NCBI GenBank assembly: GCA_902774215.1
Contig: CACYHU010000054.1
Location: 22,918-86,917, forward strand
Length of the DNA: 64,000 nt
Source: an uncultured Chloroflexota bacterium
GTDB taxonomy: Bacteria > Chloroflexota > Anaerolineae > Anaerolineales > Anaerolineaceae
Direction: 5' to 3'
Under the pieces are notes generated by a model, which had not been told where the DNA came from, ran no database searches, and saw only the letters and a list, made by a program, of their open reading frames with translations. Made by a program: the position numbers and the translations under genes. How positions within the stretch are numbered: the stretch's first letter is position 1; every line of letters begins with the position of its first letter. Below are positions 7,302-17,391 of this stretch, piece after piece.

Positions 7302-9158
7302 ATGATGAACTGTATAAAAAAGGGATTGATCATTGCCTTAGCGGAAATACCTCCGTTCCTGCTGTTTCTGCCAAAAAACAAGATCGGTATCATGGCTGAA
7401 GTTTGTTTTTTCATCCTTTTCGGTATCATACTTTACCGAAAAATGAATACAGGATCCGTCAAAATTTCGTTTGATATTATCCCATGGGTCATTCTCGCAA
7501 GTGTTTCGGCTGGGATCGCATTTTACATACGTTGGCAGAACACCGGAAGAATCAAAACAATAGCAGCGATGCTCAACTTTCCGGCAAAACAATTTTGCGC
7601 GGTGTGCGCTTTGCTTCTCAGTCTCGGATTCAGTTTTTCACTGTGCTTATTTCTGCGTATACTAATATCTGAGTTCAGTTCAGAAAAGCGGAATATTCAT
7701 TGGAACGTTCTCTACATATTCCTTCTGGCTGCGGTCTCCATTACACTGCTGTCTAAGAATTCACCGTTTTACCCTTTTAACGACTGGGTCGATCCCAACA
7801 CCATGTTCAGCGTCGGGAAAGGCATGCTGAAAGGGCTGGTGCCTTACAGAGATCTTTACGAACAGAAAGGTCCGCTCCTTTTAGCGCTCCACGCCCTTGA
7901 AGCAGTGATTTCCTTTGATACCCTGAAAGGTATCTGGATCATTGAAATCGCAGCCTGCTTTTTCACGCTTTTGTTCCTGTATAAAATACTTTTTCCATGG
8001 ACAGGCAGAAAAACGCTGATTGCACTGCCAATACTGTCCGCGGTAATATATGTCTCAAGAGCTTTCGTGGCGGGTGATTCCGCTGAAGAAATGAGCCTGC
8101 CGCTCCTGACGTATGGACTATACGCTGGGATCAATGCCATTCGCGGCAGCACCCTGCCATCCAAAAGGGAAAGCTTCCTGGTGGGACTGACCTCCGGATG
8201 TATTTTGTGGATCAAGTTTTCCCACCTGGGATTTTACGCCGGCTGGTTTCTGTTTTTTCTGGTCACAGCTTTTCAAAAAAAACAAGCTCGTCAATTGATC
8301 CAAATGCTCATTTTTATCATATGCGGTGTGATCACGGCATCTCTGCCGGTTTTCCTTTATTTTGGAATAAACCGTTCCATCGGGATCTTCCTGGAATGCT
8401 ACTTCCTTAACAACATACGTTATTATCCTGCCTTTGGCGCTGCATCAGGACCATTCAGACACCTCATCAATCTATGGCGGGGTTTTCTGCGATTTACAGA
8501 GGCGAATCCCGCGCTGCTCATTTTTACCTTTGCCGGATTGCTCTGGTGTTATTTACACAATGAAAAAAGGATTGGAAGCTTTTTGCTGCTGTGCATGGCC
8601 ACGGGTTTTCTGGTGATGTTTATCAGCGGAGTCAGTTTTCCGTATTATGTATTTATTTACGGAAGCTTTTCAGCAGCAGGGGTTTTATGGATCAACGATA
8701 TCCATCCCGGCGGCAGATCCGGTTTAAGCACAGCGGGAATAATGTCTTTTTACTTCTGTATGCTGTGCTGCCTGCTGTTTTCCTCAAACATATATCTGCT
8801 GGCGTATAACAGGGAAGATTTCCCGCAATTCAGGGTCAAAGAAATTATTGAAAATTCGGGCATTGAAGACCCGACGATCCTGCATTACGGGCTGCTGGAT
8901 GCCGGGTTCAACCTTCCATCGGGATTGGTTCCCAAACAGCGCTTCTGGTGTTCGTTTAATTTACTCCTGCCAGAGATGGAGACCGCACAAAATCAATATA
9001 TTGAACAGGCTGAAACCGATTTCGTGATCACTTGTCACGAACCACTATATAACACGAAAAATTATCAGCTGATCGGTACTTTTCCCGGTGATTTTTCCAT
9101 TGAAGGAAATTCCAGCCTGTTCTTTTTATACCAGAAATCAGAAACTTCCGGTTCATAA
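7302..9158 (+). CDS. Polytopic GT-C-like glycosyltransferase family protein
   Basis: A 618-residue membrane protein with about 12 hydrophobic segments. The loop NDWVDPNTMFSVGKGMLKG followed by LVPYRDLYEQKGPLL is the signature of a large group of bacterial GT-C proteins (GxxPYxDxxxxKGP, related to family 39 mannosyltransferases). The Asp residues in this loop are the likely catalytic or metal-binding positions. It starts 7 bases after the preceding stop, so it is co-transcribed with the 5360 gene. The soluble C-terminal ~100 residues sit outside the membrane and have no recognised domain. Presumed role: adding sugars from a lipid carrier to a surface polymer or lipid. Confidence 0.75.
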   Translation: MMNCIKKGLIIALAEIPPFLLFLPKNKIGIMAEVCFFILFGIILYRKMNTGSVKISFDIIPWVILASVSAGIAFYIRWQNTGRIKTIAAMLNFPAKQFCAVCALLLSLGFSFSLCLFLRILISEFSSEKRNIHWNVLYIFLLAAVSITLLSKNSPFYPFNDWVDPNTMFSVGKGMLKGLVPYRDLYEQKGPLLLALHALEAVISFDTLKGIWIIEIAACFFTLLFLYKILFPWTGRKTLIALPILSAVIYVSRAFVAGDSAEEMSLPLLTYGLYAGINAIRGSTLPSKRESFLVGLTSGCILWIKFSHLGFYAGWFLFFLVTAFQKKQARQLIQMLIFIICGVITASLPVFLYFGINRSIGIFLECYFLNNIRYYPAFGAASGPFRHLINLWRGFLRFTEANPALLIFTFAGLLWCYLHNEKRIGSFLLLCMATGFLVMFISGVSFPYYVFIYGSFSAAGVLWINDIHPGGRSGLSTAGIMSFYFCMLCCLLFSSNIYLLAYNREDFPQFRVKEIIENSGIEDPTILHYGLLDAGFNLPSGLVPKQRFWCSFNLLLPEMETAQNQYIEQAETDFVITCHEPLYNTKNYQLIGTFPGDFSIEGNSSLFFLYQKSETSGS

Positions 9159-9215
9159 AGTCCGGATGAGCCTTCCGATTTGATATAATTTTTGCTGAAT
9201 CGAGTTGAGGTAAGA

Positions 9216-11435
9216 ATGAAAAAAAACAAAGCACTTATCCTGATCCTGCTGACAGCTGCTCTTGTTTTGAGTTTGCTGCTGGTCAACAAAGATCTGCTCC
9301 ATTATGAATACACTTTCCCTTTCAGCAGAATATTTACACCTGAAGAAAATGTCAAAAGGAAATATCTTATAACAGAAGCAATTCCTCTAAAAAAGGGGAC
9401 ATATGAGATCAATTTTGCGGGGTCCGCTGAAGGCACCGGAAGCGGATGCTACATTGTGGACGCAGCAGATGAAACTATTTTTTCCGCAGATATCCCTGTC
9501 GGTGAAATCTCAAAACCATTTACCATCGAATTGCCATCAAATACATCGATCCGCATCGGGATCAGTTATGATCCCGATAGCGGAATACTTGAGATCCGGC
9601 GGATAAAACTGGAATGCAGCAACGTTCTTTATACGCAATCCATTCTGCGCCATGCGATCTTTTCGATCCTGATCTGCGGCATTTTTATCTACATCGGTTT
9701 CAGACTTTTGAAAAATGACTTTGCAGAAAATATAAAATCCAGAACAGGAATTGATCTTCCCTCGTGTGAAAAAGTACTTTTGTTCCTGTTGGTGTTAACA
9801 CTGCTGTCTTCATGGCCGTTTTTAAATCCGGAACGCTTTACCGAAGGGGATGATTTTTACTTTCATGTTTCCCGCATAGAAGGAATGGCGCAATCTCTGA
9901 AAGCCGGTTATTTTCCGCCGCGGATACTCCTGGGATGGATGGAAAACTATGGTGTCGGCAGCGGCTTTTATTATCCCGATCTTTTCATGTTCATCCCTGT
10001 TATACTGGTTCTGCTCGGGATCACAACGGCAAATGCACTCCGGATTTTTCTGATCCTCTGCACTTTTTTCTCCCTGCTGACAGTATATCTTGCAGCGAAA
10101 AACCTTGGTAACGGGTGCCGGATATGCGGCATGGCAGCGGCATCATTATATGCCTTCGCTGCCTACAGGCTGATCTGTGTGTTTTACCGCAATGCAGTCG
10201 GCGAAGTACAGGCATTTATCTTTTATCCGCTGATCGTATGGGGATTGGCTGAGATTCTTCGCGGCAACGTGCAAAAATGGAAGATTTTTGCGCTCGGCTT
10301 TTTCGGTCTGCTGATGTCTCACATGATCAGTCTGGCCATTTCAGGCGTTTTATGTGCATTCTTCCTGCTGTTTTATATCCCGCGCCTTATCCGGAATAAA
10401 GGAATTCTGATAGCTCTGATAAAAGCGGCTGTAACGACCATCCTCCTTGGAGCATTCTTCCTTCTTCCCATGGCAGAACAGGCATTACGGAATGAGCTGG
10501 AGATCAATGTTGTGATGTTCAAACCTATCGAGATCATGGGATACAATCTGACAAAATTCTACAGCATCTTTCTGCCTTTTGACCCGTGGGAATTTGATGA
10601 CGCTACGATGATCCATCCTTACCCGGGCTACGCTTTATTGATGGTTCCGTTTCTGAGGTTATACCTGTTCTTCAGAAAAACGGAAGACGAAAGGCTGAAA
10701 ACTGCAGACCGGATCCTGATTTACGGTTTATTCCTGCTGATCGTTTCAACAGACCTGTTTCCATGGGTTCTCTTCAAATCATTTCTTGCGAAGATCCAGT
10801 TTTCCTGGCGTTTTCTGGGACCGGCCTCGGTCCTGCTGTGCATTGCAGGCGGGATCTATTCAGATATGATCCTTTCGTCTGTTACAAGAAAGAAGCTTTT
10901 TGCGGCTGTATTGCTGGCCGCAGCTGTTCTTTCCGGAATGCCTGTATTAATTCACACTTTCAATACAAAAATGTACCCGCTGGAACGCCTTGTCCTGAGC
11001 AACAAGATCGTCAGCGGAGCAGAATATCTGCCTCCGGATTTCGACTTCTTTTTTATTGAAAGCAACAAGAACAACATCATCTGCGATGAAACACAGGTAT
11101 CGCTGAGCGGAAGCAGAAGACAAAAACTCGGATTTGTTTTTTCCTTTGAGAAAGAAGAGCAGGGAGAGCCTTTGGATTATTCCATCCCCCTGATCTATTA
11201 TTACGGTTACACAGCAAATCTGACAGACGAAGCCGGAATAACAGCATCGATCCCGGTAAGAAAAGACGGCATCGGCCTGGTCCGGGTCAGTGATGAGGGA
11301 CTGCGTTCAGGGACGATCCGTGTTGCCTACGAAAAGACCATGATCCAGAAAATCAGTGAAATGATTTCCCTTACGACTCTTATCATCCTCCTGTTCACAG
11401 GTCTCCGAAGGAAAAACAGGCAGAAGGAATCCTGA
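9216..11435 (+). CDS. YfhO-like membrane protein (6-pyruvoyl-tetrahydropterin synthase-related family), copy 1
   Basis: A 739-residue protein: one N-terminal membrane helix, a ~130-residue extracytoplasmic beta-rich domain, then about 11 membrane segments and a C-terminal extracytoplasmic region. The segment FTEGDDFYFHVSRIEGMAQ and then KAGYFPPRI is typical of YfhO-like/PTPS-related GT-C proteins. The start ATG at 9216 is preceded by TTGAGGT; TATAAT at 9184-9189 (extended TGATATAAT) suggests its own promoter besides read-through. It shares length (739) and close sequence with the next gene; the most conserved part is the GT-C loop region, while the terminal regions differ more. Function inferred: surface glycan or lipid glycosylation. 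Confidence 0.75.
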   Translation: MKKNKALILILLTAALVLSLLLVNKDLLHYEYTFPFSRIFTPEENVKRKYLITEAIPLKKGTYEINFAGSAEGTGSGCYIVDAADETIFSADIPVGEISKPFTIELPSNTSIRIGISYDPDSGILEIRRIKLECSNVLYTQSILRHAIFSILICGIFIYIGFRLLKNDFAENIKSRTGIDLPSCEKVLLFLLVLTLLSSWPFLNPERFTEGDDFYFHVSRIEGMAQSLKAGYFPPRILLGWMENYGVGSGFYYPDLFMFIPVILVLLGITTANALRIFLILCTFFSLLTVYLAAKNLGNGCRICGMAAASLYAFAAYRLICVFYRNAVGEVQAFIFYPLIVWGLAEILRGNVQKWKIFALGFFGLLMSHMISLAISGVLCAFFLLFYIPRLIRNKGILIALIKAAVTTILLGAFFLLPMAEQALRNELEINVVMFKPIEIMGYNLTKFYSIFLPFDPWEFDDATMIHPYPGYALLMVPFLRLYLFFRKTEDERLKTADRILIYGLFLLIVSTDLFPWVLFKSFLAKIQFSWRFLGPASVLLCIAGGIYSDMILSSVTRKKLFAAVLLAAAVLSGMPVLIHTFNTKMYPLERLVLSNKIVSGAEYLPPDFDFFFIESNKNNIICDETQVSLSGSRRQKLGFVFSFEKEEQGEPLDYSIPLIYYYGYTANLTDEAGITASIPVRKDGIGLVRVSDEGLRSGTIRVAYEKTMIQKISEMISLTTLIILLFTGLRRKNRQKES

Positions 11436-11466
11436 ATCTTATTTCATACAGCAGGCGCAGCGTAAA

Positions 11467-13686
11467 ATGCAAAAAAACAAAGTTCTACCGGCAATTCTTT
11501 TGCTGACCGCTTTCATTGGCAGTCTTTTCCTGATCAACAGAGACCTGTTTCATTATTCATATACATTTCCTTTCAGCCGCAGCTTTACACCTGAAGAAAA
11601 CACAAAAGGGACCTACCCGGTTACTGAGGCATTTCCATTGAAGCGTGGAACGTATCAAATGAATTTATCGGGATTTTCAGAAGGGATCGGAAACGGTTGT
11701 TATGTATTGGATGCAAAAGATGAAATCGTTTATTCCGCAGACATACCTGCCGGAGAAATAAGCGATCCCTATTATTTTGAGCTTTCCTCGAATAACTCAG
11801 TCCGTATTGGTTTTGCCTATGATCCGGAATACGGAAGTCTTGAAATTGACCGGATTTTACTGCAAAGTGACCATATCCTTTATAAAGAATCGCTGATCCG
11901 ACACCTTATTTTTTCATTTCTGACTGCCATTGTTTTTATTTACCTCGGACTGCGAATTCTAAAGCCGGATTTTACGCAAACAGTCAAAAACAAAACAGGA
12001 ATCGATTTGCCCGCACGTGAAAAGGTTTTCATTTTTCTTATATTCCTTACATTGCTGGCAACCTGGCCATGTTTCGACATAACACGGTTTACGGAAGGGG
12101 ATGACTTCTTTTTCCATCTGTCGCGGATCGAAGGAATGGCCGCCTCATTAAAAGCCGGTTATTTTCCTCCCCGCATTCTGCTCGGGTGGATGGAAAATTA
12201 CGGTGTCGGCAGCGGTTTTTATTATCCGGATCTTTTTATGCTCATCCCCGCCGGTCTTCATGCAGTCGGTATTTCTTCGATAGACTCAATGCGGATCTTT
12301 CTGATCCTCTGCACCTTTTTTTCATTGCTGACCGTTTACCTTGCCGCAAAAAATATCTGCGGGGGCACTTGTATAGCAGGAATTATTGCTGCAGCGCTCT
12401 ATGCCTTTGCCGCATACCGTCTGACATGCGTTTTTTATCGGAATGCTTTGGGGGAAGTCCAGTCATTTATATTCTACCCGCTGATTTTATGGGGGCTGAT
12501 CGAGATCCTGCGTGGAAATGTTCAGAAATGGTATTTATTCGCAATGGGATTTTTCGGTCTGCTTATGTCACACCTGATCAGTCTGGCAATTTCCGGCGTT
12601 TTATGTGCAGTTTGCTTATTATTTTATATACCAAGGATCATAAAAAACGTGGAGATCCTGACAGCACTGCTGAAAGCGGCTGTTGTTACTATTCTTTTAG
12701 GAGCATTCTTTCTGCTGCCTATGGCCGAACAGGCCGCAAAAAATGAACTGGAGATCAATGTTTTTCTGAAACAGCCTTTTGAGATCACGATCATAAACCT
12801 GATGACTCATGAAAGCATCATTTACCCGTTTTCGCCATGGGATCACATCAACAACATCGCCAATATCTATCCCGGATATGCTCTTTTGTTTATCCCGGTC
12901 ATGCGTCTGGTTTTCCTGAGAGGAAAGGGAAAGGATCATCAGATAAAAACTGCTGATCAGATCATGATATCAGGCTTGCTTTTACTGATCGCCGGGACAG
13001 ATTTGTTTCCATGGCAATTACCCTTTTTCAAGTGGTTCCTTGGGAAAATCCAGTTCAGCTGGCGTTTATACGGCGCAGCCACAGTACTCCTGTGCACTGC
13101 AGGAGGAATATATTTTGAAAAGATTTATATCACTTCCATCCACAAAAAAGGCGCTGTTATTCTAATGCTCGGGCTGGCAATACTTTCCGGTTTTCCGATA
13201 TTGGTCCACACCTGGAACACCAAGCTCTATCCGGTCGAACAATTAAGACTGTCTGATAAAATTATTAACGGTGTTGAATATGTGCCGCATGACTTTTTCT
13301 ATCCTTTCCAGATCAGCACCAGAAACCGGGTAATTACTGATGAATCACAGGTAACAATAACCGATGGCAGAAGGCAGAAGCTTGGTTATTTCTTCTCATT
13401 TATTCGGAAATCTGAAGGGAAACCGCAGGATTATTCCCTCCCGCTGATCTATTATTATGGATACCGGGGCACACTGACAGACGAAAACGGTTCTGTAAAA
13501 AGCATTCCGGTCTTCAGAGATGAAAGCGGATTGGTGCAAGTCAGTGATGAAGGAATTTCGAAAGGAACGATCAACGTCTTCTACGCAAAAACAACGGTAC
13601 AAAAACTCAGCGAAGGGATATCGCTTTCAACGCTGCTGCTGATCCTGTTCCTAACGATCAGGAAAAAACATCCGGATGTAAAATAA
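11467..13686 (+). CDS. YfhO-like membrane protein, tandem paralogue copy 2
   Basis: A 739-residue tandem paralogue of the 9216 gene, identical in length, with the same topology and the same motif FTEGDDFFFHLSRIEGMAA, KAGYFPPRILLGWMENYGVGSG. The gap between the copies is only 31 bases, and the ribosome-binding site is poor, so it is likely translated from the same transcript. Clear amino-acid divergence throughout shows the duplication is not recent. It could use a different donor or acceptor from copy 1. The cluster ends at the hairpin 13764-13798. Confidence 0.75.
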   Translation: MQKNKVLPAILLLTAFIGSLFLINRDLFHYSYTFPFSRSFTPEENTKGTYPVTEAFPLKRGTYQMNLSGFSEGIGNGCYVLDAKDEIVYSADIPAGEISDPYYFELSSNNSVRIGFAYDPEYGSLEIDRILLQSDHILYKESLIRHLIFSFLTAIVFIYLGLRILKPDFTQTVKNKTGIDLPAREKVFIFLIFLTLLATWPCFDITRFTEGDDFFFHLSRIEGMAASLKAGYFPPRILLGWMENYGVGSGFYYPDLFMLIPAGLHAVGISSIDSMRIFLILCTFFSLLTVYLAAKNICGGTCIAGIIAAALYAFAAYRLTCVFYRNALGEVQSFIFYPLILWGLIEILRGNVQKWYLFAMGFFGLLMSHLISLAISGVLCAVCLLFYIPRIIKNVEILTALLKAAVVTILLGAFFLLPMAEQAAKNELEINVFLKQPFEITIINLMTHESIIYPFSPWDHINNIANIYPGYALLFIPVMRLVFLRGKGKDHQIKTADQIMISGLLLLIAGTDLFPWQLPFFKWFLGKIQFSWRLYGAATVLLCTAGGIYFEKIYITSIHKKGAVILMLGLAILSGFPILVHTWNTKLYPVEQLRLSDKIINGVEYVPHDFFYPFQISTRNRVITDESQVTITDGRRQKLGYFFSFIRKSEGKPQDYSLPLIYYYGYRGTLTDENGSVKSIPVFRDESGLVQVSDEGISKGTINVFYAKTTVQKLSEGISLSTLLLILFLTIRKKHPDVK

Positions 13687-13763
13687 AAAATACCTGAGTG
13701 AACAGGTTCAGATGGAGATAAGGCGCTGATTGATGTAAAGGAGAGACACCGCCCATGAATGCA

Positions 13764-13798
13764 GCAAAAAAATGAGGAAGATTTCCTCATTTTTTTGC
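13764..13798. terminator. Bidirectional terminator between convergent genes
   Basis: A 16-bp perfect stem: GCAAAAAAATGAGGAA (13764-13779), loop GAT, and its complement (13783-13798). T7 and A7 tracts give a T-run on both strands, serving the membrane-protein cluster on plus and argS on minus. Confidence 0.88.
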
Positions 13799-13820
13799 AT
13801 TGTAACAGAAAGGATAGAAA

Positions 13821-15581
13821 CTACATCATCTCCGGCGTATCGATTCCCAGCAGAGCTAAGCAGACGATGATTGCCTGACGGGCTGCGGCGGAAAGGCGCA
13901 GACGGTAGTTCATTACATTTTCGTTTTCCTGGATCACCGGACAGTTACGGTAAAAATTGTTATAAACCTGAGCCAAGTCATAAGCCAGATTTGCCAGGTA
14001 CAACGTTTTCAATTCCTTCGCGGATCGCTGAATTTCCTTCGGCACCCGGGCGATCAGATCGATCAGCTGTACTTCGCTGTCTGTCAGTTCATATTCAGGA
14101 GCCAGAGATCCGGGCAGCACACCACCGGCTTTACGCAGAATGGAATTTGCCCGGACTGCCGCATACTGGATATAGGGAGCAGCCTGTCCATTGAAATCCA
14201 ATGCAGCTTCCCAGTCGAAGGTGACGATCTTGGTATTATCCCGGGAAAGCATTGAATATTTTAATGCACCGATTGCCACTGTGTGAGCGATTTCCTTCTT
14301 GGTTTCTTCAGGCAGTTCCGGATTCTTTTCGTTTACGATGGCAAGCGCGCGGGCAGTTGCTTCAACCAACAGATCCTGCAGGAAAACCACCGTACCGTCA
14401 CGGGAAGACATGGTCACATTGCCGGGCAGATTAACGATCTCATAAGCCAGATGGATCAGGTTCTTTGTCCACGGATAACCCATCAGCTCCATGGTTTTGA
14501 ATATCTGCTGCATATAAAGCGACTGACGGACATCAATAACATAAATTGACTTCGTCAGGTCAAACTGCTCAAATTTTTTGATGGCAAGGGAAAGATCCTT
14601 TGTAGCGTAAAGAGATGTCCCATCGGAACGCAGCACAACCAGCACACGGTATTTATCTTTCGTCCCGCACAAATCGTCAAGCTTGACAACAACAGCTCCT
14701 TCCGGCCGTTCATCGGTTGCCAGGCCTTTTTCAATAAGCTCATCAACAATCACCTTACCGGAATCTTCCACTTCACTCTCGAAGTAAAGATGGTCAAATT
14801 TCACACCCAGTTCATCATAAATATCATCAAAGCCATCCAAGCTCCACTGCCGGGTCTCTTTCCATAGAGCAACGATATCCTGATCCCGGCGGTCCCAACG
14901 GGCAAAAAGGGCACGGATCTCAGCGTCCGCATCCGGTTCATCATGATGGCGGCGGTCGGCTTCCGCATAAATATCGCCCATCCAGCGGGTAATATCCTCT
15001 GCCGGTTTTTCACCGTTATGATATTTCAGGTAACACCACATCCATTTGATCACGTGCAGACCAATGTCACCAAGGTAATTGGCACGCACCACTTCATCAC
15101 CGGATTTTTCCAGAATGTTACAGACAGAATTACCGAGGATCACATTGCGAAGATGGCCTACATGGAAAGCCTTATGCGTATTAGGCTGGGAGAATTCCAC
15201 CATCACACGTTCGCCGGTCGGTGCACCCTTGCCGTAATCATTGCCTTCGCTGAGCACTGTATCTATGACGCGCCGCGAATAGTCTTTTGTGGAAAAATAG
15301 AGATTCAGGTATCCGCGTACCGCTTCAGCCCGTTCAAAACCATCCGGCAGCTGAATGATATCTGCAATACCCTGTGCGATCTCCTGTGCGTGGGCGCCCA
15401 CATTCATCTTCACGCCCTTTGCTTTCGCATCCTGCGCAGCCAGCTGGAAGAAAGAAGTCGCCATTCCCCAGTTTCCGCTGAATGGGATCCAGGTCCACTG
15501 GATAGCTGCTTCCGGCAATCCGTTTTCTTTAAGGTAAGCATTTATCTGCTTTTCGATCAATTTTTGTTCATTTTCAAACAT
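13821..15581 (-). CDS. argS: Arginine--tRNA ligase
   Basis: A 586-residue class I aminoacyl-tRNA synthetase that charges tRNA-Arg with arginine. Seen: an N-terminal Add-1-type domain (residues 1-110), VEFSQPNTHKAFHVGHLRN with HVGH as the HIGH motif, the YLGDIGLH segment, and MSSRDGTVV in the position of KMSKS, as is usual for argS. The C-terminal anticodon-binding domain ends with LALLGIDTPEMM, in line with the M/T-P-E-x-M ending common in the family. Length is normal. It stands alone, convergent with the membrane-protein cluster; no T-box is visible upstream. Confidence 0.96.
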   Translation of the reverse strand: MFENEQKLIEKQINAYLKENGLPEAAIQWTWIPFSGNWGMATSFFQLAAQDAKAKGVKMNVGAHAQEIAQGIADIIQLPDGFERAEAVRGYLNLYFSTKDYSRRVIDTVLSEGNDYGKGAPTGERVMVEFSQPNTHKAFHVGHLRNVILGNSVCNILEKSGDEVVRANYLGDIGLHVIKWMWCYLKYHNGEKPAEDITRWMGDIYAEADRRHHDEPDADAEIRALFARWDRRDQDIVALWKETRQWSLDGFDDIYDELGVKFDHLYFESEVEDSGKVIVDELIEKGLATDERPEGAVVVKLDDLCGTKDKYRVLVVLRSDGTSLYATKDLSLAIKKFEQFDLTKSIYVIDVRQSLYMQQIFKTMELMGYPWTKNLIHLAYEIVNLPGNVTMSSRDGTVVFLQDLLVEATARALAIVNEKNPELPEETKKEIAHTVAIGALKYSMLSRDNTKIVTFDWEAALDFNGQAAPYIQYAAVRANSILRKAGGVLPGSLAPEYELTDSEVQLIDLIARVPKEIQRSAKELKTLYLANLAYDLAQVYNNFYRNCPVIQENENVMNYRLRLSAAARQAIIVCLALLGIDTPEMM

Positions 15582-15766
15582 GGTCTTTATCCTTCAGTTA
15601 TTATTCACATGGTAATTATAAATAAAACACAGCTGTAATTCCATAATTCAGGACACAAGATTAAACGCATTATCAATTCAACCAGATGATAGACCGGTTC
15701 TGACATCATGTAATTCTCCAATCACATCTGCATGTTACAAAATTCATATTTTTGGTATGACTCATA

Positions 15767-15814
15767 ATGTCTTACAAATTTCCTATTGTCAGACAATTAA
15801 TAATTGCCTGACAA
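15767..15814 (+). promoter_or_regulatory. Palindromic operator cluster upstream of ygeY
   Basis: TTGTCAGACAA (15786-15796) is a perfect 11-bp palindrome and TTGCCTGACAA (15804-15814) a near copy 18 bp on. ATGTCTTACAA (15767-15777), 19 bp before the first, is a weaker third copy. The whole block 15786-15814 is also one larger inverted repeat. Sites of this shape are typical of GntR/FadR-type regulators (inference). The rest of 15582-15875 holds no gene; it contains AT-rich sequence and GGGAGG as the ygeY ribosome-binding site. Confidence 0.55.
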
Positions 15815-15875
15815 ATTTTCACGCATCGTATTGCCGCAAGGCAGGGTTTTTTAACAAAAAACGGGAGGTTTTGAC

Positions 15876-17243
15876 ATGGATTTTGATGCAATCAAAAAGG
15901 CAGCCCAGGATTATGGTCCGGCTATGACCGCGTTTCTGCGGGATATGATCGCTATTCCCTCTGAAAGCTCTGAGGAAAAAGGCGTCATCCACCGCATCGC
16001 GGAAGAAATGAAAAAATTAGGTTATGACAAGGTCGAGATCGACCCGCAAGGCAATGTCTTAGGCTGGATGGGCGAAGGAGATCGCATCATTGCCATTGAC
16101 AGCCACATCGATACCGTCGGTATCGGCAACATCAACAACTGGAAATTCGATCCGTACGAGGGTTACGAAAACGAAACCGAAATCGGCGGACGCGGCGGCT
16201 CCGACCAGGAAGGCGGCATGGCATCAGCGGTTTATGGTGCGAAAATTATGAAAGACCTGAACCTGATCCCCGAAGGAACAAAAATCCTCATCGTCGGTTC
16301 CGTTCAGGAAGAAGACTGTGACGGCCTGTGCTGGCAGTATATTCATAATGAAGATGGCATCACACCGGAATTCGTCATCTCCACCGAACCGACAGACGGC
16401 GGTATCTACCGCGGTCACCGCGGCCGCATGGAGATCCGCGTGGATGTTAAGGGTATCTCATGCCACGGTTCCGCTCCTGAGCGCGGTGACAATGCGATCT
16501 ACAAGATGGCAGAAATCATCGAAAACGTCCGTGACCTGAACCAGAATGATGCGGAGGAAGGCACCGAGATCAAAGGTCTGATCAAGATGCTCGATCCGAA
16601 GTACAACCCGGAACACTGGGAAGATGCCCGCTTCCTCGGCCGTGGTACCTGCACCGTCTCCCAGATATTCTATACATCCCCGTCCCGCTGTGCGGTTGCC
16701 GACTCCTGCGCGATCTCTATTGACCGCCGCATGACCGCCGGTGAAACATGGGATTCCTGTCTGGAGGAGATCCGTGACCTGCCGGCCTGCAGGAAATACG
16801 GCGATGATGTAAAAGTTTCCATGTATATGTACGACCGCCCCGCATGGACCGGCCTGGTTTATGAGACCGAATGTTACTTCCCGACCTGGATCAACAAGGA
16901 AACCGCACCGCATGTTCAGGCTCTGGTTGATTCCTATCATGCCATGTTCGGTGAAGAGCGCATCGGTGCCGAAGGCGCCATGCACCTGCGCCATCGTCCG
17001 CTGGTCGACAAATGGACCTTCTCCACGAACGGTGTTTCCATCCAGGGTCGTTACGGCATTCCCTGTGTAGGTTTTGGCCCCGGTGCTGAATCCCAGGCGC
17101 ATGCCCCGAATGAAATCACCTGGAAACAGGACCTGGTCACCTGCGCAGCTGTTTATGCCGCTGTCCCGATGCTCTACAAAGGCAAAGGTGATGAGGATGT
17201 AACCGTTTACCGCGGTGGAAAAACAAACAACAATATTAAATAA
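15876..17243 (+). CDS. ygeY: YgeY-family M20 metallohydrolase
   Basis: A 455-residue M20-type zinc amidohydrolase of the YgeY group (selenium-metabolism-linked hydrolases). Metal-ligand motifs are present: DSHIDTVG (HxD), the [11 protein letters not shown] loop with the bridging Asp, and QEEDCDGL with the catalytic Glu pair. The dimerisation lid domain begins near [14 protein letters not shown]. In E. coli ygeY sits with ygeW in a locus tied to purine/selenium-dependent catabolism; its substrate is not established. Here it is followed by ygeW after 148 bases. GGGAGG is at -12, and a palindromic operator cluster lies upstream. The mature protein is cytoplasmic (no signal peptide). Confidence 0.9.
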   Translation: MDFDAIKKAAQDYGPAMTAFLRDMIAIPSESSEEKGVIHRIAEEMKKLGYDKVEIDPQGNVLGWMGEGDRIIAIDSHIDTVGIGNINNWKFDPYEGYENETEIGGRGGSDQEGGMASAVYGAKIMKDLNLIPEGTKILIVGSVQEEDCDGLCWQYIHNEDGITPEFVISTEPTDGGIYRGHRGRMEIRVDVKGISCHGSAPERGDNAIYKMAEIIENVRDLNQNDAEEGTEIKGLIKMLDPKYNPEHWEDARFLGRGTCTVSQIFYTSPSRCAVADSCAISIDRRMTAGETWDSCLEEIRDLPACRKYGDDVKVSMYMYDRPAWTGLVYETECYFPTWINKETAPHVQALVDSYHAMFGEERIGAEGAMHLRHRPLVDKWTFSTNGVSIQGRYGIPCVGFGPGAESQAHAPNEITWKQDLVTCAAVYAAVPMLYKGKGDEDVTVYRGGKTNNNIK

Positions 17244-17257
17244 AGTGGCCGGTGCTC

Positions 17258-17376
17258 AGGTTTCAGGTGACAGGTATCAGTTTCTACTGTTCCCGCCGTC
17301 TGGAACCCAACCTGTAATAATAAACAAGTCAGGTTCAGAAAGAAATCGTATTGAAGACATCTGATACCTGAAACCT
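17258..17376 (+). repeat. Long inverted repeat in the ygeY-ygeW spacer
   Basis: The arm AGGTTTCAGGT...ATCAG (17258-17280, with an inserted GACAGGT) pairs with CTGATACCTGAAACCT (17361-17376). An inner AACCTG/CAGGTT pair (17309-17314 and 17330-17335) gives a branched fold. It may attenuate or protect the mRNA between the two genes. No T-run follows, so full termination is unlikely. Confidence 0.5.
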
Positions 17377-17391
17377 CTATAAGGAGTAAAA

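Noticed and set aside
14943..15638. 231-codon plus-strand frame over argS
   Set aside because: Antisense shadow of argS with no recognisable domain or start signal.
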